Of a stretch of 64,000 nt of DNA, positions 27,103 through 37,283 are shown piece by piece. The number at the start of each line of letters is the position of its first letter. Position 1 is the first letter of the stretch. The position numbers and the translations under genes were made by a program. Source of the stretch: Neisseria weaveri (GTDB lineage: Bacteria; Pseudomonadota; Gammaproteobacteria; Burkholderiales; Neisseriaceae); assembly GCF_900638685.1 (NCBI RefSeq), contig NZ_LR134533.1, positions 434,001 to 498,000 of the forward strand. The letters run 5' to 3'. Under the pieces are notes generated by a model. That model had not been told where the DNA came from. It did no database searches and was given only the letters and a program-made list of their open reading frames with translations.

Positions 27103-29915
27103 ATGCGTATCAATAATCCGAAACATCCGAAAAAAATTCTGGTTAGCGCTCTGGGGCTATGCTTTACCACCCTGCATATGCCTGCATGGGCCGCAGAAAA
27201 TACTGCAGAACTGGAAACAATCCGCGTTACCGCACCCAAAAAAATAAATAGAAAAACCCAAGAGGTAACCGGTTTGGGCAAAGTAGTAAAAAATGCTGAA
27301 CAGCTAGAAAAAGAACAGGTTTTAAATATCCGAGACTTAGTGCGCTACGACCCGGGCATCTCCATCGTAGAACAGGGACGCGGCGGTAGCAGCGGCTTCT
27401 CCATCCGAGGCGTAGATAAAAACCGTGTACAAGTATCGGTAGACGGTATCGCCCAATTACAATCTTATGCCGACACAACTTCACGCAGCGGAGGCAGCGG
27501 TTCGATGAACGAAATCGAATACGAAAACGTTTCAGCCGTCGAAATCAATAAAGGCAGCAACAGCGTAGAATCAGGCAGCGGAAGTCTGGGCGGTTCAGTA
27601 AGCTACCACACCAAAAACGTAGGAGACTTTATACCCGAAGGAAAAAAATTGGGGCTTAACCAGCAAATCGGTATATAGCAGTAAAGACCGCCGTCTTGCT
27701 CAAACCATAGGCGGCGCATTCAACCATAAAGGCTTTGAAGGGTTGTTGCAGTATACATACCGAAAAGGCCACGAGATCGGTATTCATAAAGATGCCGGCA
27801 ACACCTCTCAATCTTTTTATCGCCGCAATGCCTATGAAGATAAATACGATCTCCGTTTCGAACCCGGCAGGTTAAGTAACAACTTATTCCGATTCGAAGA
27901 CTGCACGGGCAACGATTGCGTCAAACACAAAGCCGCATTAACCCGCGCCGAGTTATGGCAGCCTGGCAGCCGAACCGAACCTTATACGCCAACAGCGCCG
28001 GGAATCCATGCGCCATCCGAAAGAAACGGTAGCAGCAGATAAATACACCGGTATAAACCGCATCAAGCCCAACCCTATGGAATATCAAAGCGGTTCTTGG
28101 CTCGCACGTCTCGGCTACCATTTTTCTCCCGAGCATTATGTAGGCTGGGTAATGGAAAAAACCCAACAAAAATACGACAGCAGGGATATGCGTCATCCCG
28201 GTTACTACACTACCGATATTAATCTAGATACTTTGGGCAAAACACCAAACTATATCGGCAACCTTCCCCCAGGCTTCAAAATCGGTAATAACAGCAACGG
28301 CATTTGGCACAACGATCCCCGTGAAGGCTACGCCAATTTATTATGGGCACGTGCTCGCTTTCTTGAAGAAAAACACCAAAAACTCCGCAACGGTTTAAGC
28401 TACCGCTTCAAACCGGCAGATGCCCATTGGGCAGACAGCATCGATATCAATCTTGACCGACAAAATATCAATCTGGATAGCGCCACTTTATATGCAGCCT
28501 GCGCACCATACGGCGACACCAGTACAACGCTCAACTGCTCTCCCGCTTTAGACAAACCCGGCTCTTACATAAACCAAGAGCAAATCAAATATAAAGAAAA
28601 CCATCTGCTATTTAATACGAAATGGAATAAAAAATGGCAGTGGGGGTGGAGCAAACACGATGTACAGTTTGCAGCCGGCTACGACCGTTTCGACTCCCAA
28701 TTCGACAAATATCTGGAGAATACAGCCGTCTATAAAAACCAAGAAGCTACAGGCAGAAAAGAAAATGTGGTCATAAACGGCAAAACGCATCAAGTAGAAA
28801 TATGGCGCGATTTAGGCAACATACGTAATGTAGAGCGCCCATGCACAGATTGGGAAATCGATACCTGCACACGCTTACCAATTACAGGCAAAAGCCACTA
28901 TTTCGCACTACGCAACAATATGTCTTTCGGCAAATATATTGACCTGGGACTCGGTATTCGTCTGGATCGTCACTCCTTTAAAACAGACGACCAGGCAATA
29001 CGCAATAAAAACTACCTAAACCGCTCTTGGAATATAGGATTAGTCCTCAAACCCCATCATCAGTGGGCCGTATCCTATCGCACGTCAAACGGTTTCCGTG
29101 TACCGAGTTTCCAAGAACTATACGGATACAATGTACCCGGGCTGCCTCGCCACAGCAAATACCACTACATCGCAGACCTGGAGCCTGAAAAATCATTCAA
29201 CCGCGAAATCGGCCTTACCTTTAAAGGCGATTTCGGGAATGTCGAAGTCAGTGCATTCAACAGCAAATACCGTGATCTGATTGCCTATGCAGTTACCCAA
29301 GCGGATCGAAACAACGTAGCCAAACTTGGCAATTTCAATCTCCAAAATGCGGATTTACAAGGTATAAACCTACGTTCAACCATAGATTTAAATAGTTTAT
29401 GGCAAGATTTTCCCGAAGGACTGTCTCTAAATTTGGCTTACAACCAGATTAAAGCCAAGCGTTTGTTCAACAACAAACACGAGCAATTTGCTTACGTATC
29501 CGATTACCCTTTAGAAACCATTCAACCGTCGCGTTACGTTATCGGCCTAAATTACGATGCTCCTTCGGAAAAATGGGGAATCTCGGCCAACTGGATTCAT
29601 TCTCGCGGCAAAAATCCTCAAGAACTTATCAGCAAACTCGATCACGGCAACGGAAAAATTTACAAAGGTGCAGCAACAAAAGCAGCAACGAAACCTTGGA
29701 CTACACTAGATCTCATAGGCTATTGGAAGCCTTGGAAAACAGCGACTTTGAGAATTGGCGCATACAACGTACTTAACCACCGCTATCTAATGTGGGAAAC
29801 AGTAAGGCAAAACTCAAGAAATTCTTTAGCCCAACAAAGTGTACCGGGAGGTGATTATGCACAATTTGCCGCACCTGGACGTAACTTTACGCTTGGCTTT
29901 GAAATGAAGTTCTAA
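27103..29915 (+). pseudogene. lbpA: Lactoferrin-type TonB-dependent receptor, twice frameshifted
   Basis: The TonB-dependent receptor partner of lbpB. The signal peptide and plug (EVTGLGKVVKNAEQL, IRDLVRYDPGISIVEQGRGG, VDKNRVQVSVDGIAQLQSY) are in one frame, stopping at 27,678. The next part resumes in the +1 frame (YSSKDRRLAQTIGG) and runs to a stop at 28,042. The barrel, from about 27,970, continues in the +2 frame to the end (FTLGFEMKF). The blocks PMEYQSGSWLARLGY, GKYIDLGLGIRLDR and VPSFQELYGY resemble LbpA more than TbpA. The first break is at a (TA)3 stretch, the second between 27,945 and 27,970. As assembled no full receptor can be made. Confidence 0.8.
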
Positions 29916-29934
29916 AATCAACATTAACCTAAAC

Positions 29935-29974
29935 AAAAGCTGCTTAAAAAGCCAATCTTTAAGCAGCTTTTTTT
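29935..29974 (+). terminator. Terminator of lbpBA
   Basis: AAAGCTGCTTAAA and TTTAAGCAGCTTT pair around a nine-base loop and are followed by a T run, 20 bases after the lbpA stop. Confidence 0.85.
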
Positions 29975-30143
29975 GCCTTTAGATCAAATCTGTCTGTTTT
30001 TATACAAATAAAATTTCAGACGGCCTCAAACATAGATACGATTAAAAGCAAAAGATAATAAACTTGTATATCCTAAAATACTCGAATACTCAACATATGA
30101 TATAAGCCAAGATTTTATTGATAAAATTCAGTTTGTTTAAAAT

Positions 30144-30178
30144 AAAAAAACAGCAGCTGATTTAGCTGCTGTTTTTTT
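30144..30178 (-). terminator. Terminator of tRNA-Leu copy 1
   Basis: CAGCAGCT and AGCTGCTG form a stem flanked by A7 and T7, four bases from the tRNA 3' end on the minus strand. Confidence 0.85.
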
Positions 30179-30181
30179 ATT

Positions 30182-30266
30182 TGGTGCCCAGGGTCGGACT
30201 CGAACCGACACACCTTGCGGCGGGGGATTTTGAGTCCCCTGCGTCTACCAATTTCGCCACCTGGGC
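30182..30266 (-). tRNA. tRNA-Leu (anticodon CAA), copy 1
   Basis: An 85-base class II tRNA on the minus strand with acceptor GCCCAGG/CCTGGGC, anticodon loop CTCAAAA (CAA), a long variable arm, T arm and encoded CCA. It is identical to the second copy 247 bases away. Confidence 0.96.
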
Positions 30267-30281
30267 TAGCGAAGAATCGTA

Positions 30282-30309
30282 ATTATACTCTGATGCAAAA
30301 AAGAGTCAA
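30282..30309 (-). promoter_or_regulatory. Promoter of tRNA-Leu copy 1
   Basis: On the minus strand TTGACT and TATAAT are separated by 16 bases, placing initiation a few bases before the tRNA. Confidence 0.75.
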
Positions 30310-30377
30310 GCACTTTATTAACAAATTTTCCCACAATGAAATGAATATTACCTTATGGTCAATAAATAAAAAATAAA

Positions 30378-30427
30378 GTTAAAACAATAAAGCCGACTTT
30401 AATTAAAGTCGGCTTTATTGTTTTAAC
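30378..30427 (-). terminator. Perfect 50-bp palindrome terminating tRNA-Leu copy 2
   Basis: Two 25-base arms are exact reverse complements with no central spacer (centre AATT at 30401-30404). It lies directly after the second tRNA-Leu copy. The GC-rich core AAAGCCGACTTT and outer A/T give an intrinsic terminator in either direction. Confidence 0.8.
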
Positions 30428-30428
30428 T

Positions 30429-30513
30429 TGGTGCCCAGGGTCGGACTCGAACCGACACACCTTGCGGCGGGGGATTTTGAGTCCCCTGCGTCTACCAATT
30501 TCGCCACCTGGGC
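30429..30513 (-). tRNA. tRNA-Leu (anticodon CAA), copy 2
   Basis: The same 85-base sequence as copy 1 including CCA and a few flanking bases (CTAGCGAA on the plus strand). Upstream and downstream regions differ, so the copies are separate transcription units. Confidence 0.96.
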
Positions 30514-30529
30514 TAGCGAATAGGCTGTT

Positions 30530-30557
30530 ATTATAGCAATAAAATAAAATCTGTAAA
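30530..30557 (-). promoter_or_regulatory. Promoter of tRNA-Leu copy 2
   Basis: The minus strand has TTTACA, a 16-base spacer and TATAAT, just upstream of the tRNA. Confidence 0.7.
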
Positions 30558-30619
30558 CACGATGTAAACAATATTTTTACAGCAGAAAATTAAATATATG
30601 AAATTAAATATAATTTAAA

Positions 30620-32833
30620 TCACAACCTCGCCACACTCAAAACGCCTTTCACTTCCGACAAACTTGCCAAGACTCTAGGTAAATCATTCACCTGCTTAAC
30701 TTCCAAAGTAAAACGCATGCTGGCTTCTAAGTCTCTGGACTGCGTCTGCACCGCTGTAACATTAAGCTTATGCCTTGCTAATGTATCAGAAACATCTCTC
30801 AGTAATCCTCCACGATCTTGAGCGCGTATCTCAATATCAACCGCAAAAACCTGACCGTCTTGAATACTTTCCCAGCTGGCTGGCAACACCTTATCAGGGG
30901 CATGCTCGGCCAAATGTTTAAATGCTGCACAATTCATACGGTGTATGGAAATTCCTCTTTCACGAGTAACAAAACCTATAATGTCATCTGGCGGAGCTGG
31001 TTTGCAACATTTGGCCAATGTTGTCAACAAGCCTCCTTCGCCGTCAATCAAAATACCATTTTTACTGTTTTTTTTGATTTTAGATTTTCTAACTATGGTT
31101 TCTTCATTAACTGGAGCAGGTGCTTCCTCATTTAAATTACCACATGCTTTTTGAATAGCACGGGCTGATATTTCACCTTGACCTATAGCCGTATATAAGT
31201 CTTCGATTTTTTTAAATCCCAGCTTTTCTGATAACTCCGTTAGATTTGGCTTCGGGAATACTTTCACCAGTTGTTTGTCTAACTGCGCCCTACCATTTTC
31301 ACGCACGGCATCTGCATTTTGCTGACGAATAAAAGCTCGGATTTTATTAATTGCCTTAGAACTCTTAACCCATCCTTCATACAACCAGTTAACTGAAGGA
31401 CTTCCTTCTTTAGCAGTAATAATCTCAACACGTTGGCCATTTTCCAAGGGCGTGGATAAAGGAACAATCTGCCCTTCCACTTTGGCTCCCCGACAACGGT
31501 CTCCGATGCTGCTGTGCAACGCATAAGCAAAATCAATAGGTGTAGCACCCGCCAGCAAAGACAATACTTTTCCATGTGGCGTTAACACATAAATGGTATC
31601 GTTAAACAGCTCCGTCCTAAACGCACTAGCCAAATCCTCTCTATCATTATCGGCCATATTTTCACGCCAATCGAGAAGCTGGCGCAACCAAGCAATTTTT
31701 TGCTCGTAAATACTGTCTCCCTTGCCTCCTTCTTTATAGCGCCAGTGTGCAGCGACACCAAATTCATTAAATTGATGCATATCAAAGGTACGGATTTGAA
31801 CTTCAACACCTTTATCCTCAGGTCCAACTACCACAGTATGAAGACTCTTATAACCATTTCCCTTAGGCTGGGCGATATAGTCATCAAATTCACCGGGAAT
31901 AGGTTGCCACAAACTATGAACCAAACCTAATGTCGTATAACACTCAGGTACTGTATCTACCAAAATACGCACCGCCCTGATATCGTACAGGCCGCTGAAA
32001 TCCAATTTCTTCTTAACCATTTTTCGGTAAATCGAATAGATATGCTTAGGCCTTCCTGCAACATCATAATGAATACCGTATTTGTCTAATTCACTTCGCA
32101 GGTTATTTAAGAAATTTTCAATGTATTCAAGCCTCTCAGGGCGTTTCTCATCGAGCAATGCAGCAATTTCTTTATATTTTTCGGGATTTTGATGCCTAAA
32201 GCCCAAATCCTCCAACTGCCATTTAAGTTGCCATACGCCTAGACGGTTCGCCAACGGAGCAAAAATATCCAATGTCTCTTTAGCCAACAAACGCTTATCT
32301 TCACTATCAGGCAAAGTACCGATAAACTGCATTGTCCGAGTTCTGAGTGCTAATTTAATTAAAACCACTCGAATATCAGAAACCATTGCAAGCAGCATTT
32401 TTCTCATTGTTTCAGCTTGATTAGACCGCTCTTCAGGTGTTGCAAAGCTTTCCACCTTGGCAAATTGAGTCAATTTTTGTACCTCATCTATGCCTTTTAC
32501 CAAACCGCATACGGTTTCATTACACTTTTCGGTAACTTTTTCTTGCCAATTATCACAAAAGCGGGGAATGTCTGTCAGCAATGTAGCCGCAATAGCATCT
32601 GGCAAAAGATCCATATCTGCCACCATTTCCGCAGCACCAAATAAACTTGCCAACAAGGGCTCTCCACTAGGTGTCCTGGCATTTTCAGGATAATATGCTT
32701 CAGCAAGCTGTTTGGCACGTCCTAACAGTGCAACATCTTCATCAGGAAGCTTTTTCAAATACTCATCAAACCATTGGCGATAATTGTGTAAATCCGGAGC
32801 AATACTGCTAGGTGCTTGTTGAATATTAGCCAT
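30620..32833 (-). CDS. relA: (p)ppGpp synthetase RelA
   Basis: A 737-residue long-form RSH protein. The N-terminal region (about 30-200) has the hydrolase fold but lacks the catalytic His-Asp and Glu-Asp pairs (it reads LPDAIAATLLTDIPRF), as in synthetase-only RelA. The synthetase domain (about 240-370) has GRPKHIYSIYRKM and the DIRAVRILV block. A TGS domain (about 405-465, beginning IYVLTPHGKVLSL), a zinc-finger-like segment (LAKCCKP) and a C-terminal ACT domain (about 660-737) follow. It makes (p)ppGpp on ribosomes during amino-acid starvation. Confidence 0.93.
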   Translation of the reverse strand: MANIQQAPSSIAPDLHNYRQWFDEYLKKLPDEDVALLGRAKQLAEAYYPENARTPSGEPLLASLFGAAEMVADMDLLPDAIAATLLTDIPRFCDNWQEKVTEKCNETVCGLVKGIDEVQKLTQFAKVESFATPEERSNQAETMRKMLLAMVSDIRVVLIKLALRTRTMQFIGTLPDSEDKRLLAKETLDIFAPLANRLGVWQLKWQLEDLGFRHQNPEKYKEIAALLDEKRPERLEYIENFLNNLRSELDKYGIHYDVAGRPKHIYSIYRKMVKKKLDFSGLYDIRAVRILVDTVPECYTTLGLVHSLWQPIPGEFDDYIAQPKGNGYKSLHTVVVGPEDKGVEVQIRTFDMHQFNEFGVAAHWRYKEGGKGDSIYEQKIAWLRQLLDWRENMADNDREDLASAFRTELFNDTIYVLTPHGKVLSLLAGATPIDFAYALHSSIGDRCRGAKVEGQIVPLSTPLENGQRVEIITAKEGSPSVNWLYEGWVKSSKAINKIRAFIRQQNADAVRENGRAQLDKQLVKVFPKPNLTELSEKLGFKKIEDLYTAIGQGEISARAIQKACGNLNEEAPAPVNEETIVRKSKIKKNSKNGILIDGEGGLLTTLAKCCKPAPPDDIIGFVTRERGISIHRMNCAAFKHLAEHAPDKVLPASWESIQDGQVFAVDIEIRAQDRGGLLRDVSDTLARHKLNVTAVQTQSRDLEASMRFTLEVKQVNDLPRVLASLSEVKGVLSVARL

Positions 32834-33021
32834 AATTTTCCCAATAAATATAATTCATGTAATGAAAGCATCATTGTAACAAATTTATGCCAATCTTAAC
32901 TTTGGCATTCCAACTAATAAAATATCGACCGCCATATAAATAAGTAATACATTTGCTGATATAGTACCCGATATTTTTCAGACGGCCTCTTGCCGCCAAT
33001 TCAGCTGTTTTATTTGAAAAA

Positions 33022-33054
33022 ACAGCCGGAATCCCAAACCCCGATTCCGGCTGT
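33022..33054 (-). terminator. Terminator of ponA
   Basis: ACAGCCGGAATC and GATTCCGGCTGT form a 12-bp stem with a nine-base loop just after the ponA stop. A single uptake sequence lies beyond it. Confidence 0.8.
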
Positions 33055-33074
33055 ATTACATAATGCGGCTAGAT

Positions 33075-35435
33075 TTAAAATAAAGAGTCCAAATTATTGG
33101 GCTTCGGAGCCGGTTCTTGATTAACTGGAGGCACAACTGTCTCCCCATCATTGGAAGGAGAAGTCACAGGAGCTGTTTTCTTACTTTCTCCAGAGGTTAC
33201 CGCCCCTCCATTATCCAAAGATAAAGAACTACTCGTTACCTGTTGCTCCTTCAAATAAACATTACCGTCCTTACCCACCATACCTGGCGGCATATCCATG
33301 CCTTTGCTTGAAACACCATTTAATGCATAACGCATATAATCGATCCAAACAGGCAGTGCAATCGTACCGCCGTAACCAGCCTTGCCCATGCTCCGTGGTT
33401 TATCGTAGCCAATATATACTGCAGTCACTATGTTGGGATTGAATCCAACAAACCATGCATCCTTATTGTCATTGGTTGTCCCTGTTTTTCCTGCTATATC
33501 AGATCTACCCAACGCTTTGGCCTTAGTAGCCGTGCCAATTCTCACCACATCCTGCATCATTTTATACATAATATATGCATTTCTTGGATCAATAACCTGA
33601 GGTGCATTTTCTTTAGCAACCAAAGGCTGCATTTGTGCTCTCAAACGCCCTTGGCTATCATAAATACGATCGATTACATAAGACGATACTTTGTATCCCC
33701 CATTGGCAAATACTGCGTAACCCTCCGCCATTTTTAACGGAGTGGTTACACCTGAGCCCAATGCCATAGACAAGCTAGGCGGAATTTCATCAGCACTAAA
33801 ACCAAACTTTTGAATATACTGTTGCGCATAATTAACGCCCACAGACATTAAAATACGTATGGAAACCATATTTTTAGAATAAGCCAATGCATGTCTTAAC
33901 GTAATCGGACCCGAATAACGGCCGTCTGAATTTTTCGGATTCCAAGTACTACCTCTCGGTCCTTTTCCCGGTAAAGATAAGGGAGCATCGTTAATAACTG
34001 TAGAGATCGTCATCCCTTTTGCAAGGCCGGCAGAATAAACAAACGGCTTGAATGATGACCCGGGCTGACGCTGAGCTTGTGTCGCCCTATTAAATGTCTT
34101 GCTGTGGAAGTCATATCCTCCTACCAAAGCTTTAACAGCTCCGGTTTTTGCGTCCAGCGCTACCAGTGCACCTTGAAGCAATGGCTCCTGCACTACGTAC
34201 CATTGCTTAGCACCTCTTTTCACCCTAATAACAGCACCTCTTTGAATTTGTGCATCCCCCATCTTTTTATTATTGACTGCTCTGGCTGCGAAGCCCAAGG
34301 ACGCATTATTCAACAACACATTCTTACCATCCGGCAATTGAACTTCCACACCTTTTTTAGACGTAGAAAGCACAACAGCAGGAAGCATTCCATCTACTGC
34401 ATAAATACCGTCTAAATAACGACTGATAGATTCCTCAATATTTTCAGATTCACTTAAGTCAAGGTAATGCTCTGCACCACGATAACGACTTCCTTTATCA
34501 AAATTACGCAAAGCTTTTCTCAAGGCTTCAGTTGCAACACGCTGATTACCTGTATCGACGGTCGTATAAACTTTAAATCCTTGTGTATAAGCATCTTCGC
34601 CATACTTTTCATATAGCTCTTGCCGCACCATTTCTGCAACATATAATGCATTTTGATCTATATCTTCTGTATACCGCTTGTATTGCAATTTTTCTGCCAA
34701 CGCGCTCTCCCTTTGCGCAGGCGCAATCATGCCCAATTCAACCATATTGTTCAAAATATAGTTTTGCCTTAATACTGCACGTTCAGGGTTTACAATAGGA
34801 TTAAAAGCAGAAGGTGCTTTAGGCAAGCCTGCTAAAATAGAAGACTCAGCTAAAGTTAAATCTTTCACTTTTTTATTGAAATAAATTTGTGCCGCAGCGG
34901 TGAAACCATAAGCTCGCTGACCTAAGTAAATCTGATTGAAATATAATTCTAAAATTTGGTCTTTAGTCAAAGATTGCTCAATTTTGTAAGCCAACAATGC
35001 CTCATTAAATTTTCTGGTAAAAGTACGCTCATTCGTCAGATAAAAATTTTTAGCCACTTGTTGAGTAATGGTACTGGCTCCTGACTGCACACTACCGGAA
35101 GCTACGTTCCCGGCAACAGCCCTCAAAACCCCCATAACATCAACCCCCCAATGTTCATAAAAACGCTTATCTTCAGCTGCGATAACTGCATCTTTTAAAA
35201 CTTGGGGAAAATCACTAATTTTAGTAAAGGATCTTCTTTCTTCTCCATATATGCCGATAAGTTTCCCGTCCGAAGAATAAACCATCAGAGGCATCTTTGG
35301 CTGATAATGCTGCACAGAATCCAATGACGGCAGTTTAGGGTAAGTAACCATAATCGCTATAGCTATCAACCCCACTGCAAAAAACAGCAATCCCAACAGT
35401 AATCCAATACAAGTTGTTATAATTTTTTTAATCAT
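33075..35435 (-). CDS. ponA: Penicillin-binding protein 1A
   Basis: A 786-residue class A PBP. It has an N-terminal membrane anchor (about 8-30) and a glycosyltransferase domain (EDKRFYEHWGVD near residue 88, GASTITQQVAKNF near 118). The transpeptidase has the SxxK serine in PGSSFKPFVYS (near 455), SKN in YSKNMVSIRI near 512 and KTGTT in AGKTGTTND near 650. The C terminus is Ser/Pro-rich. It polymerises and crosslinks peptidoglycan. The upstream TTG codon in frame was rejected in favour of ATG before IKKIITT. It diverges from pilM, the arrangement known from N. meningitidis and other bacteria. Confidence 0.95.
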   Translation of the reverse strand: MIKKIITTCIGLLLGLLFFAVGLIAIAIMVTYPKLPSLDSVQHYQPKMPLMVYSSDGKLIGIYGEERRSFTKISDFPQVLKDAVIAAEDKRFYEHWGVDVMGVLRAVAGNVASGSVQSGASTITQQVAKNFYLTNERTFTRKFNEALLAYKIEQSLTKDQILELYFNQIYLGQRAYGFTAAAQIYFNKKVKDLTLAESSILAGLPKAPSAFNPIVNPERAVLRQNYILNNMVELGMIAPAQRESALAEKLQYKRYTEDIDQNALYVAEMVRQELYEKYGEDAYTQGFKVYTTVDTGNQRVATEALRKALRNFDKGSRYRGAEHYLDLSESENIEESISRYLDGIYAVDGMLPAVVLSTSKKGVEVQLPDGKNVLLNNASLGFAARAVNNKKMGDAQIQRGAVIRVKRGAKQWYVVQEPLLQGALVALDAKTGAVKALVGGYDFHSKTFNRATQAQRQPGSSFKPFVYSAGLAKGMTISTVINDAPLSLPGKGPRGSTWNPKNSDGRYSGPITLRHALAYSKNMVSIRILMSVGVNYAQQYIQKFGFSADEIPPSLSMALGSGVTTPLKMAEGYAVFANGGYKVSSYVIDRIYDSQGRLRAQMQPLVAKENAPQVIDPRNAYIMYKMMQDVVRIGTATKAKALGRSDIAGKTGTTNDNKDAWFVGFNPNIVTAVYIGYDKPRSMGKAGYGGTIALPVWIDYMRYALNGVSSKGMDMPPGMVGKDGNVYLKEQQVTSSSLSLDNGGAVTSGESKKTAPVTSPSNDGETVVPPVNQEPAPKPNNLDSLF

Positions 35436-35502
35436 GACCAAACAATAATCGCCATAAGTAGTAATAAATAGTAAAATAACGTATCCAATAGAAAATTGAA
35501 GT

Positions 35503-35552
35503 TAACACCTTAAATCAATTCAACTAAAAACCAATCAATAAACAAGGTGTTA
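35503..35552. promoter_or_regulatory. Inverted repeat in ponA-pilM divergent region
   Basis: TAACACCTT at 35503-35511 and AAGGTGTTA at 35544-35552 are exact reverse complements 32 bases apart, in the middle of the divergent promoter region. This could be an operator; no regulator is identified. Confidence 0.35.
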
Positions 35553-35615
35553 CCAACATACGTTACGGTTATTAAGTTAATTTACCCACCCAAACACTTA
35601 AGAAAGCTCTGAATT

Positions 35616-36698
35616 ATGCAAATAATTACTCACGCAAAAAATCAAAAAAGCATAAAAAACCATTATTCAATCGGTGTTGATATCAACCAGCACTCTATCC
35701 GAATTGTTCAGCTTTCAGGTAGCAGTTTAAACCAAATCCAGCTAGAAAAATACAACATCACTAAATTACCTGCAAATATTGTCAAAGGTAATAAAATCCA
35801 AGATTACGGTCAATTAGTTGCATATTTACAACATGCATTTTCACAGTCTGGCATTCCAAAAAAAAACATTGTCGCATCTTTGCCACAAAATACAGCCACT
35901 ATTGAAAATTTGGTTTATAACAATAAAGAAACCGATTTAACAATAGAGGAGTTTGTCGAGTCAGAAGTTTCGCAAATTTCCCCTTTGGAAGAAATGAATT
36001 ACGACTTCCAAATCACAGGACCATCATTAGCTCCTCCCGGTCAAAAGGTTTTACTCGTTATTTCCAGAAAGGATGAAGTAGATCCAAGAATCGAATTATT
36101 TGAAAATGCCTCCTTACCACTTTCAGCATTGGATATAGACATTTTTGCACAAAGTAATGCTTTCAACTATTGGATCAATAATTACGCCACGGAATTCACC
36201 AACGATAAAATCGCTATTTTTGGCATATATGCGACACAAATGTACGCATTAATTATTCAAAATGGCCAAATTTTATATAAACAAGAAACACCTGTAAGTG
36301 ACGAACAGCTAAACCAATTAATCCAAAGAACCTATCAGGTTACTGAAGAAAAAGCCGATAATATGATGTACACCGGCAATAGACCTTCAGATTACCAAAC
36401 ATTGGTTGCAGATCGCTTCAACGCCCAAGTTGCACAAGAAATTCAACGTGTTTTACAGTTTTACTATACAACCCAACCTAATGATCAATACTCAAGCGTT
36501 AAACATATCTTTTTAACTGGTATTGCATCTCAACAAACAGGATTGGCAGAAGCTGTTTTTTCTCAAACGAACACCGCAACACAATGTATTAACCCTATTA
36601 CTTATATTAAGAGTGGAAATCAAATAGAGTTATCAAAACTTCAAATTGATGCACCTTCACTAACTATCGCTTTTGGTTTGGCTTTAAGGGGACTGTAA
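35616..36698 (+). CDS. pilM: Type IV pilus inner-membrane platform protein PilM
   Basis: A 360-residue actin-fold cytoplasmic protein. SIGVDINQHSIRIVQL near residue 18 is the ATP-binding first motif. LTIEEFVESEVSQISPLEEMNYDF near 107 is the PilM-specific insert. PilM binds the short cytoplasmic tail of PilN and couples the PilB motor to the alignment complex. It is the first gene of pilMNOPQ, with one base to pilN. Confidence 0.93.
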   Translation: MQIITHAKNQKSIKNHYSIGVDINQHSIRIVQLSGSSLNQIQLEKYNITKLPANIVKGNKIQDYGQLVAYLQHAFSQSGIPKKNIVASLPQNTATIENLVYNNKETDLTIEEFVESEVSQISPLEEMNYDFQITGPSLAPPGQKVLLVISRKDEVDPRIELFENASLPLSALDIDIFAQSNAFNYWINNYATEFTNDKIAIFGIYATQMYALIIQNGQILYKQETPVSDEQLNQLIQRTYQVTEEKADNMMYTGNRPSDYQTLVADRFNAQVAQEIQRVLQFYYTTQPNDQYSSVKHIFLTGIASQQTGLAEAVFSQTNTATQCINPITYIKSGNQIELSKLQIDAPSLTIAFGLALRGL

Positions 36699-36699
36699 A

Positions 36700-37281
36700 A
36701 TGATTGAATTAATTAAAATCAATCTGCTTCCATATAGGGAAGAAATCAAAAATAAACAAAAACAAAAATTCAAGCTCATGATTTTGGCAGCTCTTGCAGG
36801 GGGTTTAGTTGTCTCTACTTTTATATATTTTGCAATCAATCAAACTATCCGTTCACAAGAAAACAGGAATACTTTTTTAAGTAATGAAATTAACCGCATC
36901 GATAAAAAATTAGAGGAAATCAAAAAGCTGAAAGAAGAAAAGGAAATTTTTATTTCGAGAAAGAAAAAAGTTGAAGAATTACAAGAAAAGCGCTTCCAAG
37001 CTGCGTATATTTTAGACACGTTAAATGTACTTATTCCTGAAGGAACTTATTTAACTGCCATTAATGCAGAGGATGCAAATACCTATATCATTACAGGGCA
37101 TGCATTAAGTGATAATAGAATTGCCATGTTTATGCGCTCCATCCCAAGCACTGGCATCTTCCAGCAACCTGAGCTACTAAGCATCAAAAAAGTTGAGAAT
37201 ATTCAGGAATTTACTTTAAAAATTACATTAAACTTCAAAAATAATTCTAATGAAGTAATGCATGATGACCAAGGGAAATAA
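36700..37281 (+). CDS. pilN: Type IV pilus alignment protein PilN
   Basis: A 193-residue bitopic inner-membrane protein. The N-terminal IKINLLPYREE is the conserved PilM-binding INLLPYR motif. One membrane helix (about 24-44), a charged coiled coil (about 50-100) and a small periplasmic ferredoxin-like domain follow. It forms a heterodimer with PilO. The two-base gap to pilO suggests coupled translation. Confidence 0.93.
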   Translation: MIELIKINLLPYREEIKNKQKQKFKLMILAALAGGLVVSTFIYFAINQTIRSQENRNTFLSNEINRIDKKLEEIKKLKEEKEIFISRKKKVEELQEKRFQAAYILDTLNVLIPEGTYLTAINAEDANTYIITGHALSDNRIAMFMRSIPSTGIFQQPELLSIKKVENIQEFTLKITLNFKNNSNEVMHDDQGK

Positions 37282-37283
37282 AA

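Noticed and set aside
30359..30571. 70-residue frame across tRNA-Leu copy 2
   Set aside because: It is a translation of the tRNA and its terminator.
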